DNA of 64,000 nucleotides from Megamerina dolium (lineage: Eukaryota > Arthropoda > Insecta > Diptera > Megamerinidae). The notes beneath the pieces are model-generated. The model did no database searches. It worked only from the letters and a program-made list of their open reading frames with translations, and was not told the origin of the DNA. Positions 1-14,200 of the stretch are shown piece by piece (position 1 is the stretch's first letter; every line of letters starts with the position of its first letter). The position numbers and the translations under genes were made by a program. The stretch lies in NCBI GenBank assembly GCA_963854835.1, contig OY978525.1:118604120-118668119 (forward strand). Direction: 5' to 3'.

Positions 1-300
1 AGATATAGAAAATTATATATATTCGTGATCAGCGTCGCTTAAATTTTCGATTAAACGATGTCCTTCCGATCGTCCGTCCTTCCGGGTGATAACCCGGCTG
101 GTTCGCCCGATAACTTAAGTAAATATTGAGCTTTTTTGATGAAATTTAGCATAAGTAACCTATCATCCAAGAATACGAAGGGGATTGATATTGGTCATGA
201 TCGTACAACAGCCACACCCACACCAAGCATTCAAAGCGACTAACCTCAGATTTTTCAAAATTTTTAATTTACTATAACTCACTTAATATACCATCTGGGA

Positions 301-1060
301 CAATCATATTTGGCACATAGAGTTATATTATACTATTATATAGCCTCACCAAAAATGGGTGAGCCATGCATACTTTTTAGCGTAGCTGCCATACAAAGCG
401 TATGTACTTTATTTAATTTGAAACAGCTGTAACTTCTACAATCTTTTGTTTAGAATAATCATAATTGGCACTAAGATTAATATGGTAGTCGGAAATAATT
501 TGGAAGAAAATCAGAGTACCACGCCGACTCTTTCTTGGGGCTCCCATATAAAGTCGAGGGAATTAAACAAAAATTTTAAGCCCCAGAACTTATAAAATAT
601 TTAGTGTAGAAGAATGAGATTTAAAGTATGGATTAGTATACTATGAGCAACTAGACTCACAAAGAATGGGCTAGCCACGCCCACTCTTTATAGTAGCCCC
701 CATACAAAATGACCGAATTTCTTTTGAATTGAAACAACTGTAACTTCTGCAATCTTCTAGCTAGAATAACTATAATTTGCGCTTGGATTAATATGGCAGT
801 CGGAAACAATCTGGCAAAAAATCAACATGTCACGCCCACTTCATAATGGGGCTCCCATACAAAGATTCGAAATTTTAAAAAAAATTTAAACCGCCCTAAT
901 TTACAAGCTTTTCAGCGTAGAACAACCAGATTTAAAGCATAGATTAGTATTATATAAGAAACTAGACTCACAAAGAATGGGCTAGCCACGCCCACTCTTT
1001 ATAGTAGCTCCCATACAAAATGACTGAATTTCTTCTATTCTGTCTAGAATAACCATAATT
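301..1060. repeat. degenerate tandem repeat, unit about 310 bp
   Basis: Blocks such as ACTAGACTCACAAAGAATGG (near 650 and again near 960) and CTGTAACTTCT (near 427 and 737) recur at about 310-bp spacing, each with GCCACGCCCAC and CCCATACAAA boxes. About two and a half units are present, diverged by point changes. Flanking DNA (1-300 and 1060-1300) shares the style and is probably the same element. No coding capacity was seen. This style of repeat occurs in dipteran transposon ends, but I cannot name the family. Confidence 0.7.
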
Positions 1061-2019
1061 GACACATACATTATGGAAATATTAAAATCTTAAAAACCAC
1101 CTTTAAGTTATCCCCTTTAAGACCCCCATAACTTGATTAATGCTTCGTCAAAGTCAACCATATTTCAGGTGTATGCGTGGCTCAAAAAACTGGTGAGCCA
1201 CGGTAGTGGAAATAAAAGAAAAAGATGGTTATGCAGATATGCGGATATACAGGGTATAATTTGGTCGGCCCCAGCCGACTGTAAGGTCATTTTTTTCATC
1301 TAACATCGTGACACCTTTCTTTGATATATTTGACTTGGATGTTAGTAGTCATTCTTCCTAGCTCCAGCATTGTGGCTCAAAATTAAACGTTTTTAATCTT
1401 AAAGACATCAAATATTCACACGAATTCAAATAACATACTTTATATACTTCATCGTGATAGTAACAAATGAAATATCAATGCTGTAATTCTAATCAGAATC
1501 AAACGAAAAGTTCTCGTGCAAGTTTACTTGCATTTTTAATTCAATCATTATTTATTCACTCGTTACAAATTGAAGTCAATAATTTATATTTATGTATAAT
1601 ATGGTTTTTTCACGTTTCAAAGTCCATATAATTTGGTTTTTTTGATCTTCATATGATATTTACTATAACAAAGTTACTAAATCCTCTTCGAATTGTTCAT
1701 GTTTTTTGTTTTTTGCTTTTATACAATAATATTTTGCAATTTTTATTTTTATTTTTGCATAAACATATTTTGCATTCTTTTTTTTTTATAAACTTAAACA
1801 AGGACTTTATTTTTAGCAATAACAAGTATATTCGCTTACCTTTTTGTTAAAGGCTGATTTTAATTTTTTTTCTCTCTAAGCGAATACATAATAGAAAATT
1901 AAATAATAATAATAATAATAATAATAATAATCATAATCATAATGATAATAAGAATAAAACAAATTTTTAGTTGGCTTAATTATGTGAATAGATGTTGTTG
2001 TTGTTGTTGTTGAAGATTG

Positions 2020-2025
2020 TTTATT
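2020..2025 (-). promoter_or_regulatory. candidate polyadenylation signal for tn
   Basis: AATAAA on the minus strand, about 52 bases past the tn stop codon. AT-rich DNA produces such hexamers often, so this is only the nearest candidate; further ones occur toward 1.5 kb. Confidence 0.3.
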
Positions 2026-2076
2026 TTAAGTTTATGTTTTGTTTTAAATCACTTGACGTCCTATCTGTGTCATTGT

Positions 2077-2290
2077 TCAAAACACTTGAACACGATGATT
2101 TTCACGATCGCATACCAATATATTGCCATTGGACATGATGGCAACACCTTCGAGACCTTTGAATTCTGAATCACCAGCACCCCAGGAACCGAAAGTCTTC
2201 AAGAAACTACCATCCGGATTGAAAATCTGTATACGATTATTACCAGAATCGGCAACAAAGATATAACCTTGATCATCGACCGCAACGCCT
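2077..2290 (-). CDS. tn: tn coding exon 11: NHL repeats 5-6 and stop codon
   Basis: Residues 1288-1358: RGVAVDDQGYIFVADSGNNR, then the sixth repeat ending NILVCDRENHRVQVF and TGA at 2077-2079. Stopping right after the last NHL strand is usual for TRIM-NHL proteins, where the propeller closes the chain. Confidence 0.96.
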
Positions 2291-5200
2291 CTGTAATTTT
2301 TAGCAATTTTTAGATATTATATAATTTTTATTAATACAAAAATATTCAATAAAATGAAATACCTTGGAAATTTAAATTGACCATCATCAGAACCTTCGGT
2401 ACCAATTGATGATAGTACTTTGCCATTGACATCAAAGATCTGCATATTTAAAGTTAAATATAATATTTTAATATATCTACATATACATGTAAATATCGTA
2501 TATATATATATATAATATTTTACCTGAATTCTATGATTATTCGAATCAGAGACAATAACACGATTTGTATTGGAGACGGCAATATAATGTGGATGTTCAA
2601 GTTGTCCCTCGCCACGACCACAGGTGCCAAATTTACCAACGAACGTACCATCCGATTGGAATACCTAAAGGCAATTTTATATAGAAGTATAGAAAAACCA
2701 TATAAATTGCATGAATTATGTGCCTGCATGTGCAATATATTGATAGTATAGTATATAGCTTAAAGCTTCATTACCAAAATTGCAATAATCAATTGATTAA
2801 TTGCAAATATTTATACATTATTTTAATATATGTATATTAATGTGTGTGTGTGTGTGTGTGTGTGTATCTTCTTCATTTCATGCTTACCTGGACTCTGTGG
2901 TTTTCTTTGTCGCATACATAGATGAAACCAAGCGCATCGGTGGTTACGCCCCAAGGATAATTGAATTTACCATCTGCGGTACCTTGTGAGCCAAATGCAC
3001 GCAAGAAACGTCCTTGCGGATCGAGCACTTGTATACGATGATTATATCTACATATATGCATAAAACAATTACAAAGACGAAGTAGAAGAAGAAGAAGAAG
3101 AAGAAGAAGAAGAAGAACGGTGTAAAATGAAGATGAGCTTTTGATTAGACAACTTACTAACATATGCATGTATACAGATATATACTATATATGTACATTA
3201 TGTGGTGTGTTGACTTTCTTAATTAGTTAACGCACACATGTGTACCTTATAATATATTATATATAAGAGTAGCATAAACAAGGACGGTCCCAGAACTACC
3301 CGACCTAACAAAAATAGCACAACAAATTTGGGAAAATTTTTCTTTATTTCTCAACATAATCTCCTTCTAGCTCTATACACTTTTCCCAGCAATATTCTAT
3401 AGGTTCGATACCCTGTTTATAGTATGAACTCTTTAGCTCACTAAAATAGCCATTTACCGTAGACTCCACCTCATTCTTGTTTACAAATCTTCTACAACTT
3501 CTAGCACTTTTTGAAATGCCTGCCATTTTGCCTAGCTCACGCACCTTCAGCCGACGATGATCATCCATTACCATTTTGTGGATTTTCTCAACTGTTTCTG
3601 GTCACCTCAATCAGTCGACCACTATGGTGTTCGTCTTGGCAGCTCGTACGACCTCGTTTAAACTCTGCCCCCCAATATTTTATGGTCATAAACGTAGGAG
3701 CAGACTCCCCCAGAGTAGAATCTAATTCGGCTTTAATATTCCTTGGACTGAGACCTTTCAAATGAAAGTATCTATATGTCAGGTCGGTTAGTTCTGGGAC
3801 CGCCCTTCCACCTTAGAGCTACCAAAAAAACGTATGGCTTTTTTTTTTTTTTGGTGAATATGATTTTTGAAAATAAAAAGCTTTGAAATTTCACCATCTA
3901 AATGCAATAAAAAATACTTTTGTACATTTTTTATCTACACCATTTTCATTGTGAAATAAGAAAACGTCAATTCTAAGTGCGAAAGTGTCATTTCAAAATG
4001 AGAATATTCAATTGAAATATTAATGCATTATTTCTTAAGAAGTGTTCCTAGTCAATTAAAAAAGTGTGCCATTTGAAATTCAAATTGACTATTCTCATTT
4101 TCAATTCACGATTTTCCATTTTAAAAGTACAATAACGCAGTTATTGTACTTTTCAATGTTCCATACACATTAACAGTAAGTAGCGTAGAAGCGTTGGGAA
4201 TTTAAGGGAACCCATCAGACTCAATACTACATATGAGTCTAAATTAATTGCATAATATATTTTGAAAAGTTTGCGTTGTTTAGTTTAAATCGAATGTAAA
4301 GTTAAAATCCAATTGAAATCGCTCACCTATCAGCAATGATGTATTGTCCAATACGATTGACTGCCACACCGGCTAAACAATCAAATTCACCGGCACCATT
4401 GCCATATTCGCCAAACTCTTTCACAAAAATGCCATTCGAATCGAACACCTGTACACGATGATTCGATGAGTCGGCGACGACTATACTATTGTCCGGGCCG
4501 ACGGCTAAGCCGCGCGGCCACGTAAAGGATCCGGGCTCGCTCCCCCGTCCCCCCAATTGGAACAGCTGCTGGCGTTTACGCAGATATACTTGCCTAGGGG
4601 AAGTACCTGCCACTCCTGTTATACCTGTTGCTGCTGCTGCTACCGTAGGGGAGGTAGGGGAGCCTAGCCCGTTTTTTGAAGCATCATCATCGGATGAGCC
4701 AATCTCATTGGCCTGTCGCAATGGCAATCCGAGACTGAGACGTCTCGCAACATCACCAGAACTGCGCGCACTGCTGCCATGCGACGTGGATGATGGATGT
4801 GCCGCTGAAGTGCTACTAATATGAGCATCACGGCCACTGGATGTTGTTGGTGTATCCTTTGAACTCTTGCTACCGTATTTGTTTTTCAGATAACGTGCCC
4901 ATGAGCTTAATGCTTCGCCATCTTTATTATCAGACGAACTGGCACCGGCACGCGATGAGACACCGCCACTACGATCGGTAATCGGTGAATTGTCACGTGA
5001 TTTCAATGCATGCGATGAACGGCTGCGTGCCAAATCCGTACTTCCATAACCGCCATATCTGTAATCATCGTGGGGAATAATTAATTATTCACATTGTCAA
5101 GACGAAATATGCAAATGCTGAATTTTGTGTTGCTGTACAATGTGATTGAAGCAATAGGATTTTCATGGGTTTTACAACGGTATTATTTTTCGATTAGTTT

Positions 5201-8200
5201 GGAATGGAAGAATGGGCAATATGGAAGACATTACTAATTAGGGTTGATTTACGTTATTATTTTTGGAAAAATATATTAGCTAGCTGTAATGTGATGTTGA
5301 ATGGTTAGATGATTTTCAGAATCTAACGAAATTCATTAGAAACTTACCCTTAACTCTAGTTTACAATGGAATAATAGTTTTTTTTTATCAAAAACAACAA
5401 CAACATCAATATGTGTTGTTTTTGTAAAAATCTAAAATATTCCTATCAAAAGCTTCAAAATGAAATTAAGTGAAATACTGACCATACTCAGTACACTCAG
5501 GAAATGAATGATTCAATGAAATAATGATGACTGATTGTATTTTTTTGGACTGATTGATGAATTTTTCGAAATGTATTGTATTGAGTTTTTTCATCTACAT
5601 TTAAGCAAATCATACAGACTACAAATTATTGAAATTGAATTTCAAATATTTTTTTTTTCATTAAATTTATTTATTTGTTAATTCATAATTTTTTAGGAGC
5701 GAGAGAGAAAACCAACAATAACAACAACAAACGCGAATTTACAGACGTAAGAAAAACAAGTACGCATTTTCAAGAACTCGAGTGTAATTAGTGCAGTGTC
5801 AACAAAACAAAATGAAAATCAAATGAAAAACAAAAGTAATTATTTTTTTTTGGATTTCTAGACTTGTTTGCTGTGGCTTCAAAAATTTAACAAATACAAA
5901 AAGAAAAAAATTTAATAATTAAAAACAAAAAAAAAATATTAAGGTAATATAACAAAGTGATATACAAAAAAAAAAAAAAAATTATAAACATTTTTTTTGG
6001 ACAACACAATTGAAGCGCTTTAACGTAAAATAAATATAAATAATTTAATATGTATGTATGTGTATCGGGTATACCTAAGGAACGTACTGTATGTGTATAT
6101 ACGTAATGGCATAATTTGTCTGTTCATTCTCGGTTCATTCTCTTCATCATCAAAATTTTGCATCATTTACTAAAAAAAACAATTTCCTAATATCATTTTT
6201 TCAAATGCATTGAATTTAGTTCCACAAAATTTCATTTGTTTGATTTGAGAATTAGTTTTGCTTAAAAATCGCACCTTGAAGCTAAATAAGCAGATGGCGA
6301 TGCTGTTGTTGGTGAAACGGGCTCATCCAAATCATCATCATCATTGGCACCGAAACCGGTATGCGATGAACGGCTGCGTGCCAAACGATTGCGACGCTCT
6401 TTCATGGCCAAATAACGTGAACGTCCGGTGCCGTAACGTGAATCCGAATCATCGCCAGTACCGTTGGCATCCTCATCGAACGAAGCATTCGGTGTTGCGA
6501 GCGATGGCTGTGATACAATAGCGCTGCTCTTACTTTTATTTAGAAAGCGGCTTGTGTAGCTGGAAAATGTTCGTTTCATTCGTTTGCGATACTACTTATG
6601 AAGAAGATGCTCATAATTTCTAAATGTTTTTTTTTTTTTTGTAATTTACTCGGATTTTCTTTTTTTTTTCTATTTTTTGATTTCTTATTTTGTTTGCTCT
6701 TGATTTTGAATTTGTGTCTAATTATTGTCGAATTTTGAATTTAGAATTTTTGTACTCATAGAAAAAAAATGTATATATATATATAAAAATATATGTTTAT
6801 AGAAGAAGCGTAATTAGTGCTATTAAAATATTTTTTTTTTTTGTTTTTACTTTTTAATCAAAATTACAAAAATAAAATTAAAAATTTATTAGTATGATTA
6901 TTGGTTAAAATAGTGTAAGATCGATTTTAAAATTGTTTCGTTCATTCATCACAAGCCATACACGCGTAAATGTGACTGTAATAATATGCATACTTATATA
7001 TAGGTCACTTAAAGGTTGTTTTTCCAAGAGAGATTTTATGACAGATCATGCTGTCAGGTTTCAGAGTGATTTCATAGATTCACTCAGCATTGTTTCATGG
7101 AAGAGTTTAGTGGAAGAGAAGCTCAGTGGTATCACATTTCTGGCATTTCTGACCTAAGTGTGTCCTCTCAGAGAGAGAGAGAGAGGACAGCCACATAACC
7201 TTAACCTAAATTAACCTATTGTCTCATGAAGTGATTTCACACCTCATGTATTTTATCTGAGTGATAGTAATTTTGGCCTAATCTAATCTCTCTTGCCTCA
7301 ATTTCATAATTTTTTACAACTTAGAACTGGTTGTATTTCACAAAGACGAATATTTTTGGGCAACCTTTACTTTCTAAATAACCCAATGTAGCTCGAGTAA
7401 TTATATTACATAAGCCTTTGACTATTCGACTTGCTTGGATGCCACTTTAAAATCTCCAGTTTTGGAAGAGTATAATCAAATCCACAAAAAAATAGAGATC
7501 ATTTAAAATATGAGAGAAAAAAAAATCAATTTATTACTCAGTTAAAAAAAAATTAATTTTTTCCAAACCAAATATTCACAAAGTCCTTTCGTCAGAATTT
7601 TTCTATGAAAATATTCTTTTCGAGACCTCATTGAAATATAATATTTATATGAAAATAGTCAAAGCAATCGAAAGTATATAATTTTCATATAAAAATTAAT
7701 AATAATTATTTTCAAAACGATTCAAAAAATATATATGTACTTGAAATTGCAACTATTTCCGGCTCCGACTCTATAAACAATTGAAAGGAAATTTTTTAAT
7801 AAATCTAAATCTAAATCTAAATCTACACAAGCATGAGTATATGACAAATTTCAAGACTATATTTAATTATTATCACCAAATAGCGATATTTAGGTCATTG
7901 TAAAAAAATTGTATATTTAAAGAAATTTGCTTTCATAAATTTCAAGGTTTGAACAAGTTTATTTTTGCTATAGCCTTAAAGAGTGTTCAAAAAAATAAAT
8001 AAATAAATATCTAAACGAGCTATAAAAACCTTAATTAAAATTAATTTTTTTTTTTATGGCAAAACTCTGACATAATTCTCTACTTATTTTTCACCCACCC
8101 TCTAGTACCAATATTTCAATGCAATGCTCTTATTATTGTTGCGACTTTTTTTTTTTTTTTAATTATTTTTCTTTTGTTTTTACTTCATATTCCCATATCA

Positions 8201-11200
8201 TAAATAAAAAAAATTTAAAAGAAATAAATAAAAATCACAAACGACCCCAAATATATATAGGCCTCAATGGAGAAATATGAAAGTGGAAAGATACACCTTT
8301 TCTCATTTACCTCCAATGGTTAATTAAATAAAAACCCTTTGGAAATTTACAACAACAACAACAACAACAACAACAATAAATTATAATAATGGTAAGTAAA
8401 AATTTTGCAAACAATTCATTTTTGCTTTTATCATTACTTCGTTGCGTCATTAAAAGTAATAAAAGTTGCACAAAAAGTCTCTGCACAGCAGTCCAATTAA
8501 GAATGCCAACAATGTTTATAATTAATAATATCCAAAAAGAAACATCAATACGTCGTATCTTATGAAATAATTAAAAAAAAGTTACAAAAAGTGATAAGAA
8601 TGAAATAAACAATAATAATATAGGGTGGTCCAAGTTGAAGTTTCTTTTTAAAAATAATATTAAGTAAACAAAAATTATTTCATTAGATATATTTTGGTTT
8701 TATTTGAAAAAGTCAGCATTTTCATTATTAATGGAATATGGTTTCATTCTTTTGATCTCTGCTGTTGGCTTCATAGAAGCTTATTTCCTCAGCAAGAGCA
8801 AATTGATGATTTGATTTGAAAAAGTCAGCATTTTCATTATTAAAGGAATACGATTTCATTCTTTTGATCTCTGCTGTTGGCTTCATAGAAGCTCATTTTC
8901 TTAGCTTTATGCATATTGATGATTTCTGGCTCAGACAATAATTGTTTAAGGGCCTGTGTCGTTTCTGCAGTGTCCGCATATTATCGAACTATCACATCAC
9001 ATCACAAACAAAAGCCATTCTAGGGCAAGTCAAAGACCCAAGAGCACTAAAGCAGCTCTGATTATCGAACTTAGTGCTCAAAGTATCGATCATTTGACTG
9101 GCTATATGACATAACATGCCAACCTGCTCAAACAAAACATTTACCAAGTGAAAGTCTTCAATTACAGTCCACAAAACACTCAATAATCATAGTAATTTTG
9201 AGAACGATAACGAGCTATGATATTAAAAAAGAGTTGTCAGCAGCTCCGATTACCAAACTTAGTGCTCAAAGCATCGATCATTTGACTGGCTATATGACAT
9301 AACATGCCAACCTGCTCAAACAAAACATTTACCAAGTCAAAGTCTTCAATTACAGTCCACAAAACACTCAATAATCATAGTAATTTTGAGAGTGATATCA
9401 AGCATAGTATTGAGAAAAAGCTGTCCATTTCAAAGAGTAACCACTAGATGGACCACCCATATATTTACTGAAATCATTACCATTGTTACGGTTCGTATAC
9501 TTATTTACGTTATTTAGTCAATAATCTATTGAGTAATGACAACGATTATAAAATATCAACATATAATTGATACAACAAGTACTCGTACATAATTATTGTA
9601 CTATTATTGTTGTTGTTATACACTTTGTAATTGTTGACAAATTAGTCATCAATTCATTCATTTTCTAATTTATAGAAGTTGAAAATTTTTTAGTAAAAAA
9701 TTACTATAAAAAAATTATGCTTTTATTAAAAATAATTAACTCAAAAGTATATAGAAAGGAACAATGAATATTTTTAAAAATATATACTTTAAACAAAAAT
9801 ATCATAAACATAGTTGCAAGTTAGAGAAATTGTATTAAATAAGTGCGCACACATAAAAAGTTGATATTAATAAAAAAAAAAACAAAACACAAAATTAGTT
9901 CGTACTATTTTTATATACGCCCAAAAAGAATAAAAAAAAATAAAAATATTGTTAAACAACATATATGTATATATTATATTATTCGGAGTGTTTATTGAAA
10001 AATTAGTTTTCTTGTTTTATTTTTCATTCATTCGTATTCCAAAAAAGCAATAATATCTTAATCCGTTTTCTTTGGGTTTACCTTCTGCACAACAAAAAAA
10101 AAAAAAAATGAATGAAGAAAAAAAAATCAATTCAATATGCTTACTGAATTTTGGTGAATAAGAAATTTTAATAAAAATTAACCAAGTTTATTGTAATCAA
10201 CAATGGAAATCAATTGATTATTAATTGTAAACAATTTCTTATGAATTACAATCATTTAAATTATAATAAAGTATTTTTTATTGAACTAATATGAATCTAC
10301 TATGTCACGGTACTAAATTGAAGAATATATTGGCAACAAATGACCAAGCAACAATGCATAGTTGAGATAATGATTAAATGGATAATAAAGAGAATTAAGT
10401 ATTTCATACTAGAACTTCACCTTTCATATAGAAAACCATTATCAAAAGCCACTTCAAAGTAAAAACAGTTTCAAATAAATAAAATAACTCAATAGGATGT
10501 TACTATTGTTACCAAAAACACACGTATAAGATCTAGTAAAAATGAATCCATTAATTTTGCATTAAATTCAAGGTTTTATTTAGCATAGTTCGAATGATCC
10601 GATTTAGGTCAAATATGCACCATTTTATTCGATAATTTGTTGCCATTTTGAAGGTAATTTCATAATGTCAATCTCATAGAGACCACTCTTGTCTCTATTG
10701 GCAAAAAACTGGGACAGTCGATTTTCACAAACTTCTCTTGAGGCGAATCAAAATATCATTCGCCATAGACAGAAACAGCAAGTAATCGCTTGGTGCCAGG
10801 TCCAAACTATAAGTTGGGTACATAAGAACCTCCCAACCAAGCTCCCGGAGCTTCTGGCAAGTCATTATCGATGTGTGTGGCCTATGGCGTATTTTCTCCT
10901 TACTGGTGTCCATCTTTGACGCATGCTCCAGCAATACTGAGTCAAGCCATCACATAACTGCCTGAGAAGTTTATTTAGTACGAAATTCTATCTTTCTAAT
11001 GCCATCTAGCTTAATCCGATCGCACTTATACAATGCGAGATACAGTTTACTAAAGTCAACTATTGGAAAAAATAATGGATTTCTTTTTACTACATCTGAT
11101 ATATTATAACAAAAAAAAAGCAACAATAATACAAATATGTACTAATAACGAAAGTACAATATGTATTTATTAAGTACATAACGGAAATAAATTCAACGTA

Positions 11201-14200
11201 ATATCATACAACAAACGATTTTTCAGATTGAAGGTCGAACAGAAAATGACAAATTGACATTCTGTAATATTCTGTTTGTCAATTAATGTTGCTTATTGAT
11301 AATGAGGAGAGGATTCAACTACTATACTAAGTATATTCCTATTTTCTCAAAATATTTGTGTCATTTGAAGTATTTGAATATGATTGTTTCTTTTATTTGT
11401 CTTTTTTGATTTTGATCTCATAATATTGGTTGGACTTTTACATAGTTGTCATTCACTTGATTTGCCTTTTTTGCTTTTTTTGCTTGGTTAATTCCATGTC
11501 ATTCATTCATTCATTCATTCATTCGTTCATTTGTTAGAAGAAGATTTTAATTTTCAGACTTTTTGTGGTTACATTTGATCTTCTTCTTTAATAAGTTAAG
11601 TATTTCTTTTGACTATTATATTTGAACTATTTACTTGCTTGTCTTCTGAAATGAGTTGACTTTTGTTTTACAACTTTTGCATACTTGGTGATTTCATATA
11701 ACTCAATTTCTACAGTTTTTCTCATTTTCACAAGGCAAAACTTGCTTGCGTCAAGCTTTCATTTTATTATTGACATTTTTCTTAGAAATGGTAATTACTA
11801 CAAAATTATATTTGCATCTTACTTTTATATTTTGCAATTTATATACATACATATAAGCATACTTTATAATTCCTATTCCACTTTCACTCTCTCTCTCTCT
11901 CTCTCGATCTCTCACAGACACTTTTCTTAAGCCCTGTAAAGGATTTCGCAATAAGAACAACAACAACAACCACAGCAACAATTACCAAAGTAACGCAAAT
12001 ATATGCAAGTTGTTTAATGTATATGTAAAGGTACTTAGACAGATATACACAAAAAATTAAAGGATATGTACTTAGAGAGAGTAGCACAATCAAAAAAAAA
12101 AAAAAAAACAAACAAACAAATCGGGTCAACAACACGTTTGTCTCAGAACGTATTTTAATTAACTTTTGATGCTATTTGTTTAATTAAATATAAGAAACGA
12201 GAGGAAAATACAAACAATTATAGCATTGGTGACGACGGCAACACTGTGACAACGAAGGCTACAACTAAATAAAGTCAAAAGAAAATAAATACAAGCTTGT
12301 ATATATGTATGTATTAATTGCATCTTATGTGAATTCTAAAGTAGGTGTTTTTTCAAATGTACCTACATGCCAATGAAAGTGTAGAGACAACTTTCAAAGA
12401 AATCGTAATCAGACCAACTGAAAGCTACTTTGTTGTAAACAAAATTATAAAGTTAACCCCTACTACAATTTGACCAATGGAAAATTAAAATTCTAAATAT
12501 TTAGTATTCCTTAGAGAAAGAATTTAATTGGCATTTAATATTCTCCTTTCGAATTTATATTTCCTAACAATTGTTGCACTACTGTGTGTTACTACTAACA
12601 GGCCATTCAATGGATGTAATGGGATGACACATAGATGGCGTTACTAGTAATTTGTTCCATATGATTTTTATTATTTAGTTCAAAGGACCTTCAAAGGACA
12701 CGTCGTATAAAATTGACAACAATTGGTTCGTGAGTTTGTGAGCATTTTGTGTGAAGCAACTTTTGTTGTTTGCATTGCTTTTTGATGAAAAGAAAATTGC
12801 AGTGGTGACCAAACAATGGCTTGATAAACATTATCCAAAATTCTGCTTCATCGAGATAAATGATAGAAAAGTGGATTGTTGAATTTAAACGTGATCGTAC
12901 CAGCACAAACGATGCAGATCCCAGTGGATGCCCAATTGAGCTCGTTATTTCAGAAAACATCAAAAAACTGCACAAATTGGTTATGAATGATCACAAATTG
13001 GAGATGCACGAACTGGCTGACATTGCAAAGATATCAGATGTTTGCGCTTTTATCATTTTTCACTAACATTTGGGTATGCGAAAGCTCTGTGCAAAGTGGG
13101 TGCCGCGTGAGCTCAAAGTCGACCAAAAACCACAATGTATTGATGCTTCAACAGAGTGTTTGGCGCTGTTAAACCACAATAAAACCAAATTCTATTGTCG
13201 ATATGTGACAATGGATGAAACATGGCCACCACCATTACACACCCCGATCCAATAGACAGTCAGCTGACTGCGGACAGCAGTCGACGAATCGAATCCAAAG
13301 CGAGCAAAGAGGCAACAGTCAGCCGGTAAGGTGATGGCGTCTGTATTTTGGGATGCGAACGGAATAATATTCATCGACAATATCCCAAAAAAAAAGGAAC
13401 CACCATCAACAGCGACTATTATTATGAACTTTTGGACCGATTGAAGGCTGAAATCGCAAAGAAACAGCCACATTTGCAAATGAAAAAAGCGTTGTTTCAC
13501 TGATAGAATGCACCGTGTCATAGATCGATGAAAACGATGGCAGAATTGAATTAATTGGACTTCGAATTGCTTCCCCACCCATCCTATTCTCCAAATTTAA
13601 ACCGCAGCGATTTTTTCCCCGTTTTCAGATCTCAAGAGAATGCTTTCTGGAAAGAAATTTTAATCCGATGATGCAGTAATCGCTGAAACTGAGGCCTACT
13701 TTGACGAAAAAGCGAAATCGTACTATAAAAGTGATATCGAAAAGTGGAAAAATCGCGATACTCATTGTATAGCCCTCGAGGGCAACCACGTTGAATAATA
13801 AAATCGAGTTTTATCAAAATTTAGTTTTTTTTTTTCATACTTTTCCTATGGATTTATTGAATGGCCTGTTACTTACGGTGTATAGATGAATTTGATAATT
13901 TTGAATATTTTTAAAATCCTTTATAAGACATTTTAGAGAAACTATATGGTATTTGGAATTAGAAATATCTTGTTGATTTCTTTTTAACCATCATGTCAAA
14001 TGAAATATCAATTTTGAAAACTTTCCAAAAACAAATTCTAATTCAACTTCCGATGCAACTAGGTAGATTCTATTGTAATGTATAGCTGCCGAAGTCACGC
14101 ATTGATGGCCGTTCTGCAACATGTTGCGACAACATGTTCTTTTTAAAAAGTACTTCTCTCGCATCATGAGGCCATTACTTGCATTATTGCTGATAACATT

